Assembly: GCA_047605685.1 (NCBI GenBank)
Contig: JASGFF010000029.1
Span: 1 to 32,282, forward strand
Reading direction: 5' to 3'
From: JAUASV01 sp047605685
Lineage (GTDB): Bacteria; Actinomycetota; Actinomycetes; Actinomycetales; Microbacteriaceae
Length of the DNA: 32,282 nucleotides
Numbering within the stretch: position 1 is the stretch's first letter; every line of letters starts with the position of its first letter. The translations under genes were made by a program, and so were the position numbers. Below, one piece after another: positions 1 through 7,068 of the stretch. Under the pieces are notes generated by a model that saw nothing but the letters and a program-made list of their open reading frames with translations, had not been told where the DNA came from and searched no databases.

Positions 1-84
1 CCCGGCCCGGCCGACCGCCGGCGCGACGCCGAGCGCGGCGGCCCGGATCGGGCTCAGGCGGGGCAGATCGGCGGTGGTGGGCAT
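1..84 (-). CDS. Possible 5' end of an unknown protein, cut by window edge
   Basis: An ATG at 84 reading leftward opens 28 codons that run off the window without a stop. The product begins MPTTADLPRLSPIRAAALG. It is rich in Ala, Pro and Arg and I do not recognise it. A TAGGCT box lies on the same strand at 123-118, but it is about 33 bases from the ATG, not the 6-7 seen at leaderless genes here, and no Shine-Dalgarno sequence is visible. The call rests only on the open frame, so it could be chance in GC-rich DNA. Confidence 0.3.
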   Translation of the reverse strand, partial: MPTTADLPRLSPIRAAALGVAPAVGRAG

Positions 85-331
85 GCGCGCGGGCGTCGCG
101 GGTCGGGCGACCGGGCAAGCCTACGTTCCCCGCCTGTCAGGGGGTCGGTCGCCGTCCAGGCGTCAGCGAGGATGGTATTTTCCTGCCATGCGCACCACCA
201 TCGACAGGGTGCGGGGGCTCGGCCGTGGCGATCGGCGCTAGCGCCATAGCCCACGCGCCCGAGTCGCCGGTCATCGAGGACGCTGTGGTGATGGAGGACG
301 CTGTGGGCGTCGGACGGGGGAGACGCCGCCG
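85..331. other. Mostly non-coding stretch upstream of truA
   Basis: No gene of normal length is convincing here. The stretch has one of the few AT-rich patches in this part of the window (about 171-185), which looks intergenic or promoter-like. It also holds an in-frame 18-bp direct repeat at 276-306, in which GAGGACGCTGTGG occurs twice. A 36-codon frame from GTG 225 ends in a TGA that overlaps the truA GTG. In many actinomycetes rplQ lies just upstream of truA, but no L17 sequence is seen here. Confidence 0.45.
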
Positions 332-335
332 GTGA
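225..335 (+). CDS. Possible 36-residue frame overlapping truA start
   Basis: GTG 225 opens 36 codons ending in a TGA (333-335) that overlaps the truA GTG in a GTGA arrangement. Third positions are GC-rich, as in real genes here. The product contains a duplicated EDAV motif from an 18-bp in-frame repeat. There is no recognised domain and no clear ribosome binding site. It could be a translationally coupled leader, the tail of a decayed gene, or chance. The overlap is the only positional argument for it. Confidence 0.22.
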   Translation: MAIGASAIAHAPESPVIEDAVVMEDAVGVGRGRRRR

Positions 336-1213
336 CCCGCATCCGCCTCGACATCGCCTACGAGGGCACCGACTTCGCCGGCTGGGCCCGGCAGCCGGGC
401 CTGCGCACCGTGCAGGGCGTGCTCGAGGAGGCGCTCGCCATCGTGTTCCGCCGGCTCGGCGAGGCCCCGCGGCTCACCGTCGCCGGGCGCACGGATGCCG
501 GGGTGCACGCTCTCGGCCAGGTGGCCCACCTCGACGTCGCCGAGCCGCGGCGGGCGAGCCCCGCGGGCGATGCCGCGGCGGACGACGCGGCGGAGCCCGC
601 GCTGGACGCGGCGGTGGAGCCCGCCGCACTGCGGCGGCGGCTGAACGGCATCCTCGGCCTCGACGGCGATGTCCTCGTCACCGGCGCCCGCCTCGCGCCG
701 GCGGGCTTCGACGCGCGCTTCTCGGCGATCTGGCGGCGCTACGAGTACCGGGTCGCCGACCGTGCCACGCCCGGCAACCCGCTGCTGCGCCGACACGCGC
801 TCGCCCACCCGGCGCGGCTCGACGTGGCCAGGATGGATGCGGCGGCCGCCGGGCTCACCGGGCTGCACGACTGGGCGGCGTACTGCCGGCCGCGCGAGGG
901 CTCGACCACGATCCGCACGCTGCAGGAGTTCCGCTGGCACCGCGACGCCGACGGGGTGATCGTGGCGAGCGTGCGGGCGGACGCGTTCTGCCACTCGATG
1001 GTGCGCGCGCTCGTCGGCGCGAGCCTCGCCGTCGGCACCGGGCGGCTCGGCGCGGGTGCCCCGCTCGCGCTGCGGGACGCCCGCGAGCGCACGAGCGCCT
1101 TCCCGGTGGCACCCGCCCGGGGCCTCACCCTCGTCGAGGTCGGCTACCCGCCGGACGCCGAGCTCGCCGCCCGCGCCGAGCAGACCCGGGCGCTGCGGGC
1201 GCCGCTCGGCTGA
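332..1213 (+). CDS. truA: tRNA pseudouridine(38-40) synthase TruA
   Basis: The enzyme converts uridine to pseudouridine at positions 38-40 of the tRNA anticodon stem-loop in the cytoplasm. The N-terminus TRIRLDIAYEGTDFAGWARQ is typical of TruA. The catalytic aspartate is D55 in GRTDAGVHA. Later conserved pieces are RRYEYR and the YCRPREGSTTIRTL stretch, then FCHSMVR near the C-terminal RNA-binding half. At 293 residues it is a little long. The excess is an Ala/Asp/Glu/Pro-rich insert between about residues 73 and 95, after the HLDVAEPRR segment. The GTG start is set by the family N-terminus; no Shine-Dalgarno sequence is evident. It is followed by a hairpin and then the rplM promoter, so it is probably transcribed apart from rplM. 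Confidence 0.96.
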   Translation: MTRIRLDIAYEGTDFAGWARQPGLRTVQGVLEEALAIVFRRLGEAPRLTVAGRTDAGVHALGQVAHLDVAEPRRASPAGDAAADDAAEPALDAAVEPAALRRRLNGILGLDGDVLVTGARLAPAGFDARFSAIWRRYEYRVADRATPGNPLLRRHALAHPARLDVARMDAAAAGLTGLHDWAAYCRPREGSTTIRTLQEFRWHRDADGVIVASVRADAFCHSMVRALVGASLAVGTGRLGAGAPLALRDARERTSAFPVAPARGLTLVEVGYPPDAELAARAEQTRALRAPLG

Positions 1214-1229
1214 ACCGCCGCCGGGCCCG

Positions 1230-1249
1230 CGGTGGCCTCCCGGCCGCCG
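1230..1249 (+). terminator. Hairpin between truA and rplM
   Basis: CGGTGGCC at 1230-1237 pairs with GGCCGCCG at 1242-1249 (one G-U pair) around a TCCC loop. It sits 16 bases after the truA stop and just before the rplM -10 box. There is no T-run, so termination is an inference from position and stem strength. Confidence 0.4.
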
Positions 1250-1255
1250 ATGGTC

Positions 1256-1261
1256 TAGAGT
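1256..1261 (+). promoter_or_regulatory. Likely rplM-rpsI -10 box
   Basis: TAGAGT fits the TANNNT -10 pattern used throughout this window. Transcription starting about 7 bases later would give a leader of roughly 130 bases before the rplM GTG at 1400. No convincing -35 hexamer is visible. Confidence 0.45.
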
Positions 1262-1274
1262 GGACCGCTGGTGT

Positions 1275-1342
1275 CTGCGGCCGGTCCGCAGCCAGCATCG
1301 AGAAGAGCCCTCCGACGGCGGGTTCTGCCGGATCCCGGCGGA
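1275..1342 (+). promoter_or_regulatory. Structured 5' leader of rplM (two hairpins)
   Basis: Two stems lie in the untranslated leader. CTGCGG (1275-1280) pairs with CCGCAG (1286-1291) around a five-base loop. TCTGCCGG (1324-1331) pairs with CCGGCGGA (1335-1342) around ATC, with one G-U pair. Ribosomal protein operons are often controlled by binding of one product to its own leader. L13 leaders are known in other phyla. That this leader does so is inference. Confidence 0.4.
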
Positions 1343-1399
1343 ACACGCGACAGGAGCGGGATTCACGACCACCTCACTCGACCAGAAGGCAGTACAGCT

Positions 1400-1846
1400 G
1401 TGACCCGTACATTCTCCCCGTCCCCCGCGGACGCCAAGCGCGAGTGGCTCGTGATCGACGCGACAGATGTCGTGCTCGGTCGCCTGGCCAGCCACGTCGC
1501 CGCGCTGCTGCGCGGCAAGCACAAGGCGAGCTTCGCCCCGCACATCGACATGGGCGACTTCGTCATCGTCGTGAACGCCGACAAGGTGGCGCTCACCGGC
1601 CAGAAGCTGCAGAAGAAGATCGCCTACCGGCACTCGGGCTACCCGGGCGGCCTGCGCGCCACCGGCTACGCCGAGCTGCTCGAGAAGCACCCGACGCGCG
1701 CCGTCGAGAAGGCCGTGCGCGGGATGCTGCCGAAGAACTCGATCGGTCGCGCCCAGCTGGCAAAGCTCAAGGTCTACGCCGGCCCGGAGCACCCCCACGC
1801 TGCCCAGCAGCCCACGACGTACACCCTCTCCCAGGTCGCCCAGTAG
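1400..1846 (+). CDS. rplM: 50S ribosomal protein L13
   Basis: L13 is an early-assembling protein of the large ribosomal subunit. The 148-residue product shows family blocks in order: WLVIDATDVVLGRLAS, LLRGKHKASF, GDFVIVVNADKVALTG, KKIAYRHSGYPGG, the AVRGMLPKN motif and LKVYAGPEHPHAAQQP near the end. I chose GTG 1400 over more upstream in-frame starts because AGAAGG lies 10 bases upstream at 1384-1389 and family members begin about here. It is the first gene of a pair with rpsI (28-base gap), the usual bacterial arrangement. Confidence 0.97.
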   Translation: MTRTFSPSPADAKREWLVIDATDVVLGRLASHVAALLRGKHKASFAPHIDMGDFVIVVNADKVALTGQKLQKKIAYRHSGYPGGLRATGYAELLEKHPTRAVEKAVRGMLPKNSIGRAQLAKLKVYAGPEHPHAAQQPTTYTLSQVAQ

Positions 1847-1874
1847 GCGCCGCACAGAACCGAAGGACTGAACA

Positions 1875-2363
1875 GTGGCCCAGATCTCCGACCTCGTCGA
1901 CGAGACCCCCTCGTCCTACTCGACCGAGACGCCCGCCGGCGCCGCGCCGTCGTCGACCCCCCGCCCGGTGCTCAACGTCGCCGGCGCCGCCGTCGGCCGC
2001 CGCAAGGAGGCCATCGCGCGGGTGCGCATCAAGCCGGGCAGCGGTGAGTTCACCGTCAACGGCCGCGCCTTCGAGGACTACTTCCCGAACAAGCTGCACC
2101 AGCAGCTCATCACCGACCCGTTCACCGTGCTCGACCTCGTCGGCAGCTACGACGTGACGGCGAAGATCACCGGCGGCGGCCCCTCCGGCCAGGCCGGCGC
2201 GCTGCGCCTCGCGATCGCCCGTGCGCTCAACGAGATCGACCGGGAGAACAACCGCCCGACCCTGAAGAAGGCGGGCTTCCTCACCCGCGACGCCCGGGTC
2301 ATCGAGCGCAAGAAGGCCGGCCTCAAGAAGGCCCGCAAGGCGTCGCAGTTCTCCAAGCGCTGA
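1875..2363 (+). CDS. rpsI: 30S ribosomal protein S9
   Basis: S9 sits in the head of the small subunit, and its C-terminal tail reaches the P-site tRNA. The 162-residue product has a Ser/Thr/Pro-rich N-terminal extension of about 35 residues, common in actinomycetes. Then come GRRKEAIARVRIKPGSG, FTVNGRAFEDYF, TGGGPSGQAGALRLAIARAL and the basic tail KKARKASQFSKR. The terminal SKR is the family signature. The start is GTG 1875, with GAAGGA at 1862-1867. It is co-transcribed with rplM, and glmM begins only 17 bases after its stop. Confidence 0.97.
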   Translation: MAQISDLVDETPSSYSTETPAGAAPSSTPRPVLNVAGAAVGRRKEAIARVRIKPGSGEFTVNGRAFEDYFPNKLHQQLITDPFTVLDLVGSYDVTAKITGGGPSGQAGALRLAIARALNEIDRENNRPTLKKAGFLTRDARVIERKKAGLKKARKASQFSKR

Positions 2364-2380
2364 CGCGCCCGGCACCGGCC

Positions 2381-3742
2381 ATGCCTCGCCTGTTCGGCAC
2401 GGACGGCGTGCGCGGACTCGCCAACGCCGACATCACCGTCGAGCTGGCGATGAGCCTCGCCCAGTCCGCGGCCGTCGTGCTCGGTCAGGGCCGCGTCGCC
2501 GACGGGCGGCGCGCCTCCGGCCGCCGCCCGGTCGCCGTCGTCGCCCGCGACCCGCGCGTCTCCGGGGAGTTCCTCGCCTCCGCCGTCGCCGCCGGGCTCG
2601 CGAGCTCCGGCGTGGACGTCTACGACGCCGGCGTCATCCCGACCCCGGCGGCGGCGTTCCTCGTCCAGGACTTCCGCGCGGACCTCGGCGTGATGATCTC
2701 CGCCTCGCACAACCCCGCGGTCGACAACGGCATCAAGTTCTTCGCCGTCGGCGGGGTGAAGCTGCCCGACATCGTCGAGGACCGCATCGAGGCCGCCCTC
2801 GGCCAGCCCAAGCTCGCCCCAACCGGGCTCGAGGTGGGACGCATCCGCCGCTTCGCGGACGCCGAGGACCGCTACGTGCTGCACCTGCTGTCGACGCTGC
2901 CGCACCGGCTCGACGGCCTGCACGTCGTCATCGACTGCGCGAACGGCGCGGCGAGCGGCGTGAGCCCCGAGGTGTTCACGGATGCCGGCGCCCGCGTCAC
3001 CGTGATCGGCGCCGACCCGGACGGCCTCAACATCAACGACGGCGTCGGCTCGACCCACCTCGACGTGCTGCAGCGCACGGTGCTGGAGCTCGGCGCGGAC
3101 GTGGGCATCGCCCACGACGGCGACGCCGACCGCTGCCTCGCCGTCGACGCCGAGGGCAGAATCGTCGACGGGGACCGCATCATGGCGATCCTCGCGATCG
3201 CGATGAAGGAGCGCGGCGCGCTCGCCGAGGACACGCTCGTCGCGACGGTCATGTCGAACCTCGGCCTGCACCGGGCGATGCGCGAGCACGGCATCCGGGT
3301 GGTCACCACCGCGGTGGGCGACCGCTACGTGCTCGAGGAGATGGACGCGCACGGCTACCGTCTCGGCGGCGAGCAGTCCGGGCACGTCATTATGAGCGAG
3401 TTCTCCACGACCGGGGACGGCATCCTCACCGGCCTGCACCTCGTGGCCGAGATGGCCCGGCAGGGCCGGAGCCTCGCCGAGCTCGCGAGCGTCATGACCG
3501 TCTTCCCGCAGGTGATGGTCAACGTGCGCGGGGTGCGCCGCGGCGCGCTCGCGGGCGACGGGGAGATCGCGGCCGCGGTCGCCGACGCCGAGGCGGAGCT
3601 CGGCGACACCGGCCGGGTGCTGCTGCGCCCCTCCGGCACCGAGCCGATGGTGCGCGTCATGGTCGAGGCCGACGACGAGCGGCTCGCCCGGGCGATCGCC
3701 GACCGGCTCGCGGCGCTCGTCGCACGGCGGCTCGCGGCCTGA
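2381..3742 (+). CDS. glmM: Phosphoglucosamine mutase GlmM
   Basis: GlmM converts glucosamine-6-phosphate to glucosamine-1-phosphate, the step after GlmS on the way to UDP-GlcNAc for peptidoglycan. The 453-residue product starts MPRLFGTDGVRGLAN as usual. The phosphoserine loop is SASHNP, with the catalytic serine about residue 109. The metal-binding loop is HDGDADRC, the sugar-binding loop is GGEQSGH, and the phosphate-binding loop is RPSGTEPMVRVMVE near the C-terminus. No strong ribosome binding site precedes ATG 2381, but the 17-base gap after rpsI suggests co-transcription. glmS lies about 6 kb downstream, beyond accessory genes. Confidence 0.97.
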   Translation: MPRLFGTDGVRGLANADITVELAMSLAQSAAVVLGQGRVADGRRASGRRPVAVVARDPRVSGEFLASAVAAGLASSGVDVYDAGVIPTPAAAFLVQDFRADLGVMISASHNPAVDNGIKFFAVGGVKLPDIVEDRIEAALGQPKLAPTGLEVGRIRRFADAEDRYVLHLLSTLPHRLDGLHVVIDCANGAASGVSPEVFTDAGARVTVIGADPDGLNINDGVGSTHLDVLQRTVLELGADVGIAHDGDADRCLAVDAEGRIVDGDRIMAILAIAMKERGALAEDTLVATVMSNLGLHRAMREHGIRVVTTAVGDRYVLEEMDAHGYRLGGEQSGHVIMSEFSTTGDGILTGLHLVAEMARQGRSLAELASVMTVFPQVMVNVRGVRRGALAGDGEIAAAVADAEAELGDTGRVLLRPSGTEPMVRVMVEADDERLARAIADRLAALVARRLAA

Positions 3743-3810
3743 GCGCGGGGCTCCGTGCCCGTCGTTCGGCCCCGGGGGCGCGCCGATTCGGCCCCCCGGC
3801 ATCCGTCGGT

Positions 3811-3816
3811 GATACT
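3811..3816 (+). promoter_or_regulatory. Likely -10 box of the CHAP gene pair
   Basis: GATACT lies 31 bases before the ATG at 3848. A weak -35 candidate, TTCGGC, is at 3787-3792 with an 18-bp spacer. The short leader contains the ribosome binding site GGGGGGA (3834-3840). A promoter here would drive both CHAP genes, which overlap. Confidence 0.4.
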
Positions 3817-3847
3817 GGACCGGTCGGTCTACCGGGGGGAATGGCGC

Positions 3848-5416
3848 ATGCGGGGCACGAGGAGGCGCGGCATCGCGGCCGCTCTCGCCGCCGCCCTCGC
3901 CCTCGCCGCCCTCGTCTCCGCCGCCCTCGTCCCAGGCCCGACGGCCTCGGCCTCGACGGTCTCCTCGCCGACGAGCGCCATCCTCTGCCAGGGCTACACG
4001 GCCTGCGCCGCCCTGGGGATGACCAACCACGGCTACTCCAAGCGCACCGGCAGCTACTGGCGGATGGTCGCCGGCCACAACTGCACGAACTACGCCGCCT
4101 ACCTGCTGGTCAAGGCCGGCGCGAAGCGCAGCCGGCCCTGGAGCGGCAGCGGGAACGCGAGCGCCTGGGGCGCGGCCCTCGGCTACAATTCCACGCCCAA
4201 GGCCGGGGCGATCGCCTGGTGGGCGGCGAACAAGGACGGCGCCGGCGCCTACGGCCACGTCGCCTACGTCGAGGCCGTCATCTCCTCCACCGAGATCGTG
4301 ATCAGCGAGGACAACTACGGCGGCGACTTCTACTGGAAGGTCATCACGGCCGACGACCCACACTGGCCGACCGGCTTCATCCACAAGAAGCAGCCGGGCG
4401 TGGCATCCGGGGTCACCGCCGAGAGCGCGGACTACCTCGACACGACGTTCTACACCGACTCGACTCTGCGCACGACGTTCACGGCCGACCACCTCGCCCC
4501 CGGCGAGAGCGTGTGGGTGCGGGTGCGCTACAAGAACCTCGGCTCGACCCCGTGGACCGACCTCGTGCTCGGCACGCCGTTCACCTCGTCGTCAGGCATC
4601 GCCGACGGCTGGCTCTCGGCCGCCCGCGCCGCCGCCCAGCGCGAGACCGAGGTCGACATCGGCGGCACCGCGAGCTTCGTGTTCGCCGTCACCGCGCCGA
4701 CGGATGTCGCGGACGGCACGAGCGTCGACACGGTCATGCAGCCGGTGAGCAGCACGCTCGGCTGGGTGCGCCGGGGCAAGACGACGCTGTCGCTCGTGGT
4801 GGACTCGCGGGCCTCGTTCACGATCAGCCCCACGCCGACGATCACCGGCACCGCCAAACAGGGCCACGTGCTCACCGCGCACACGGGCGCCTGGGGCCCG
4901 GTGACCCCGTCCTTCGGCTACCAGTGGTATCGCGACGGCGTGGCGATTTCCGGCGCGACCGGCGCCACCCGAACGGTGAGCGCGGCGGATGTCGGGCACA
5001 CGCTCACCGTGACGGTGCGGGCGAGCGCGGACGGCTACATCCCGCTGAGCGTCAGCAGCGCCTCCACCGCGACCGTGCGCTCCGCCTGGTCGTCGACGCT
5101 CGCCCGCGGGTCCACGCTGAGCCGCGGCGATCAGCTCGTCTCGGCCAACGGCAAGTACCGGGCCGCCGTGACCGCGAGCGGCAAGGTCGCGATCGTCAAC
5201 CGCTTCACCGGTGCGGCGGTCTGGTCGACCGGCCGGGTCAAGGCCAAGAAGCTCAAGCTGCGCTCCGACGGCACCCTGGTGGCCTACACGGCCAGCGGCG
5301 CCGTCGCCTGGTACGCCGCCAAGGGATCGAAGGCCAGCCGGCTGGTGCTCACATCCACCGGCAAGCTCGTGCTGTTCTCGGCATCCGGCAAGCAGAGATG
5401 GAAGACCGGCACGTGA
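3848..5416 (+). CDS. Secreted CHAP amidase with Ig-like and bulb-type lectin domains (paralogue 1)
   Basis: Predicted exported cell-wall hydrolase of 522 residues. Residues 1-36 form a Sec-type signal (RRR, then an Ala/Leu core, then TASAS). The CHAP cysteine-protease/amidase domain follows: a C47/C53 pair, catalytic C79 in GHNCTNY, H137 in GHVAYVE, and Glu/Asn of SEDNY at about 154-156. Next come an NBR1-like beta-sandwich, a domain with YQWYRDGVAISGAT typical of bacterial Ig-like modules, and a C-terminal bulb-type (mannose-binding-like) lectin repeat region (NGKYRAAVTASGKVAI, LRSDGTLVAY, LVLTSTGKLVLFSASGKQRW). I chose ATG 3848 for its GGGGGGA site and the signal peptide; an upstream in-frame start at 3755 has neither. 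Function as a wall-cleaving enzyme is family knowledge. Sugar targeting by the lectin is inference. Confidence 0.85.
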   Translation: MRGTRRRGIAAALAAALALAALVSAALVPGPTASASTVSSPTSAILCQGYTACAALGMTNHGYSKRTGSYWRMVAGHNCTNYAAYLLVKAGAKRSRPWSGSGNASAWGAALGYNSTPKAGAIAWWAANKDGAGAYGHVAYVEAVISSTEIVISEDNYGGDFYWKVITADDPHWPTGFIHKKQPGVASGVTAESADYLDTTFYTDSTLRTTFTADHLAPGESVWVRVRYKNLGSTPWTDLVLGTPFTSSSGIADGWLSAARAAAQRETEVDIGGTASFVFAVTAPTDVADGTSVDTVMQPVSSTLGWVRRGKTTLSLVVDSRASFTISPTPTITGTAKQGHVLTAHTGAWGPVTPSFGYQWYRDGVAISGATGATRTVSAADVGHTLTVTVRASADGYIPLSVSSASTATVRSAWSSTLARGSTLSRGDQLVSANGKYRAAVTASGKVAIVNRFTGAAVWSTGRVKAKKLKLRSDGTLVAYTASGAVAWYAAKGSKASRLVLTSTGKLVLFSASGKQRWKTGT

Positions 5417-6930
5417 GGCGCCGCACCGTCGCGGTGCTCGGCGTCATCGCGCTCGCCCTCACGCTCTTCACCGCCGCGCCCGCCCAGGCCGCCAACGTCG
5501 GCACGGTGGTGTGCAAGGGCTACGCCGCCTGCGCCGCGGCCGGCCACAGCAACCACGGCTACAAGAAGGCCTCGTCGGTCGAGTACTGGAAGATGGTCAG
5601 CGGCCACAACTGCACCAACTACGTCGCCTACCGGCTGATCGCCTCGGGGATGTCGAGCACCCGGCCGTGGGACGGCAACGGCAACGCGACCGCCTGGGGC
5701 ACCGCCAACGCCGACATCACCAACCACACGCCGACGGTGGGCTCGGTGGCCTGGTGGGCGGCGGGCGACAACGGCGCCGGCTCCGCCGGGCACGTCGCCT
5801 ACGTCGAGAAGGTGATCTCCGCCCGCAAGATCCTGGTGAGCGAGGACAACTACGGCGGCGACTTCTACTACCGCATCCTGACGAAGTCCTCGGGCACCTG
5901 GCCGACGGGCTTCGTGCACCTGAAGGACTCCACGACGAGCAGCTCGTTCCCCGCCTACCGGGCGCGACTGCTGGACGAGACGGACAGCTCCGACGACTCC
6001 TACCTGAGCCCGGGCGACACCGCGACCGTCGTGCTCAGCTACCGCAACACCGGCGAGCGCACCTGGTCGGGACTGCGGCTCAAGGCGCGGGGCGGCTCCT
6101 CGGCGCTCGCGGCATCCGACTGGCTGAGCGCCGCCTATGCGACGACGCAGCAGGAGTCTGCGGTCGTGACCGGCGGCGAGGCGACGTTCGTGTTCACCGT
6201 GCAGGCGCCCACCGGGGTCGCCGACGGCACCGTCTACTCGCAGAAGTTCGTCCCGGTGGACGCCGACGGCGACGCCGTGAAGCTCGGCACCGTCGAGCTG
6301 AGCTTCACGGTCGACTCGCGTCCCGCGTTCAGCCGCACCTCCGCGCTGGTCATCAGCGGCACCGCGAGACAGGGCTCGGTGCTCACTGCGACGACCGGCA
6401 GCTGGTCGCCGGTGCAGCCCACCCTGAGCTACCAGTGGATGCGCGACGGAGAGCCGATCTCCGGGGCCACGAGCGCCAGCTATCGGCTGAAGGACGCGGA
6501 TGTCGGCAGCACCATCTCGCTCACGGCGGTCGCGAGCGCGGACGGGTACCGGCCGACGACCCTCACGGCCACCGTCGCGAAGACGATCCGCAGCATCTGG
6601 CCGAGCACGCTCGCCCGGGGCGCGACGCTGCGTGACGGCCAGCTGGTGTCGGTCAACGGCAAGTACCGGCTCGTGGTCACCGAGAGCGGCCGGGTGGCGA
6701 TCCTGAACCGGTACACCAAGAAGGTGGTCTGGGCGACGGCGAAGGTCGGCGCGGTGAAGGTCAAGCTGCGCAGCGACGGCATCCTCGTCGCCTACGACAA
6801 GCACAACCACCCGGTGTGGAAGACCGCGGGCGCGCGCTCGGGCGCCAACCGCGCCATCGTCACGAGCAGCGGCAAGCTCGTGCTGCGCTCGGCCACCGAC
6901 CGGGTGAAGTGGGACTCGTCGAAGCACTGA
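5413..6930 (+). CDS. Secreted CHAP amidase with Ig-like and bulb-type lectin domains (paralogue 2)
   Basis: A 505-residue paralogue of the preceding gene with the same domain order: signal peptide ending about AQA26, C34/C40 pair, CHAP catalytic C67 (GHNCTNY) and H127 (GHVAYVE) with SEDNYGGDFY, NBR1-like domain, Ig-like module (YQWMRDGEPISGAT), and C-terminal bulb-lectin repeats. GTG 5413 overlaps the previous stop (GTGA) and has GGAAG 8 bases upstream. An in-frame ATG at 5398 is the alternative. The overlap implies translational coupling, so the two products are made together. The pair arose by tandem duplication. Differences concentrate in the lectin and NBR1-like parts, while the catalytic regions stay close. 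The last codons and stop start a small tandem repeat. Confidence 0.84.
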   Translation: MRRRTVAVLGVIALALTLFTAAPAQAANVGTVVCKGYAACAAAGHSNHGYKKASSVEYWKMVSGHNCTNYVAYRLIASGMSSTRPWDGNGNATAWGTANADITNHTPTVGSVAWWAAGDNGAGSAGHVAYVEKVISARKILVSEDNYGGDFYYRILTKSSGTWPTGFVHLKDSTTSSSFPAYRARLLDETDSSDDSYLSPGDTATVVLSYRNTGERTWSGLRLKARGGSSALAASDWLSAAYATTQQESAVVTGGEATFVFTVQAPTGVADGTVYSQKFVPVDADGDAVKLGTVELSFTVDSRPAFSRTSALVISGTARQGSVLTATTGSWSPVQPTLSYQWMRDGEPISGATSASYRLKDADVGSTISLTAVASADGYRPTTLTATVAKTIRSIWPSTLARGATLRDGQLVSVNGKYRLVVTESGRVAILNRYTKKVVWATAKVGAVKVKLRSDGILVAYDKHNHPVWKTAGARSGANRAIVTSSGKLVLRSATDRVKWDSSKH

Positions 6931-6970
6931 GCGTGAGCACTGATCGCGAGCACTGATCGCGAGCGAGCAC
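6921..6970 (+). repeat. 13-bp tandem repeat copying the end of the CHAP2 gene
   Basis: GAGCACTGATCGC occurs twice in tandem at 6935-6947 and 6948-6960. A partial third copy follows, and a degenerate copy precedes it that includes the last codons and TGA of the CHAP2 gene. The pattern looks like slipped-strand duplication. Confidence 0.75.
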
Positions 6971-7039
6971 CGTTGGGCGGGGCGAGTCTGCCAGGCCGGG
7001 CGAGACGGCGCCGCTCGGCCTGATCACCGACCTGTTCCA

Positions 7040-7062
7040 CGGCCGCGCACCGACCGCGGCCG
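7040..7062. terminator. Hairpin between convergent genes
   Basis: CGGCCGCG (7040-7047) and CGCGGCCG (7055-7062) form a perfect 8-bp stem with a 7-base loop. It lies between the converging CHAP2 (+) and RCC1-like (-) genes, so it could stop transcription from both sides. It lacks a T-run, which is common in GC-rich actinomycetes. Confidence 0.55.
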
Positions 7063-7068
7063 ACCGCG

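Noticed and set aside
2147..4492. Very long open frame on the minus strand opposite glmM and CHAP1
   Set aside because: It is antisense to well-identified genes and its product is an Arg/Val/His/Gly-rich low-complexity string typical of GC-rich shadow frames. No domain is visible.
3848..6930. Phage endolysins from a prophage
   Set aside because: Both proteins have signal peptides and large adhesive domains, and no phage structural, holin or integrase genes are near.
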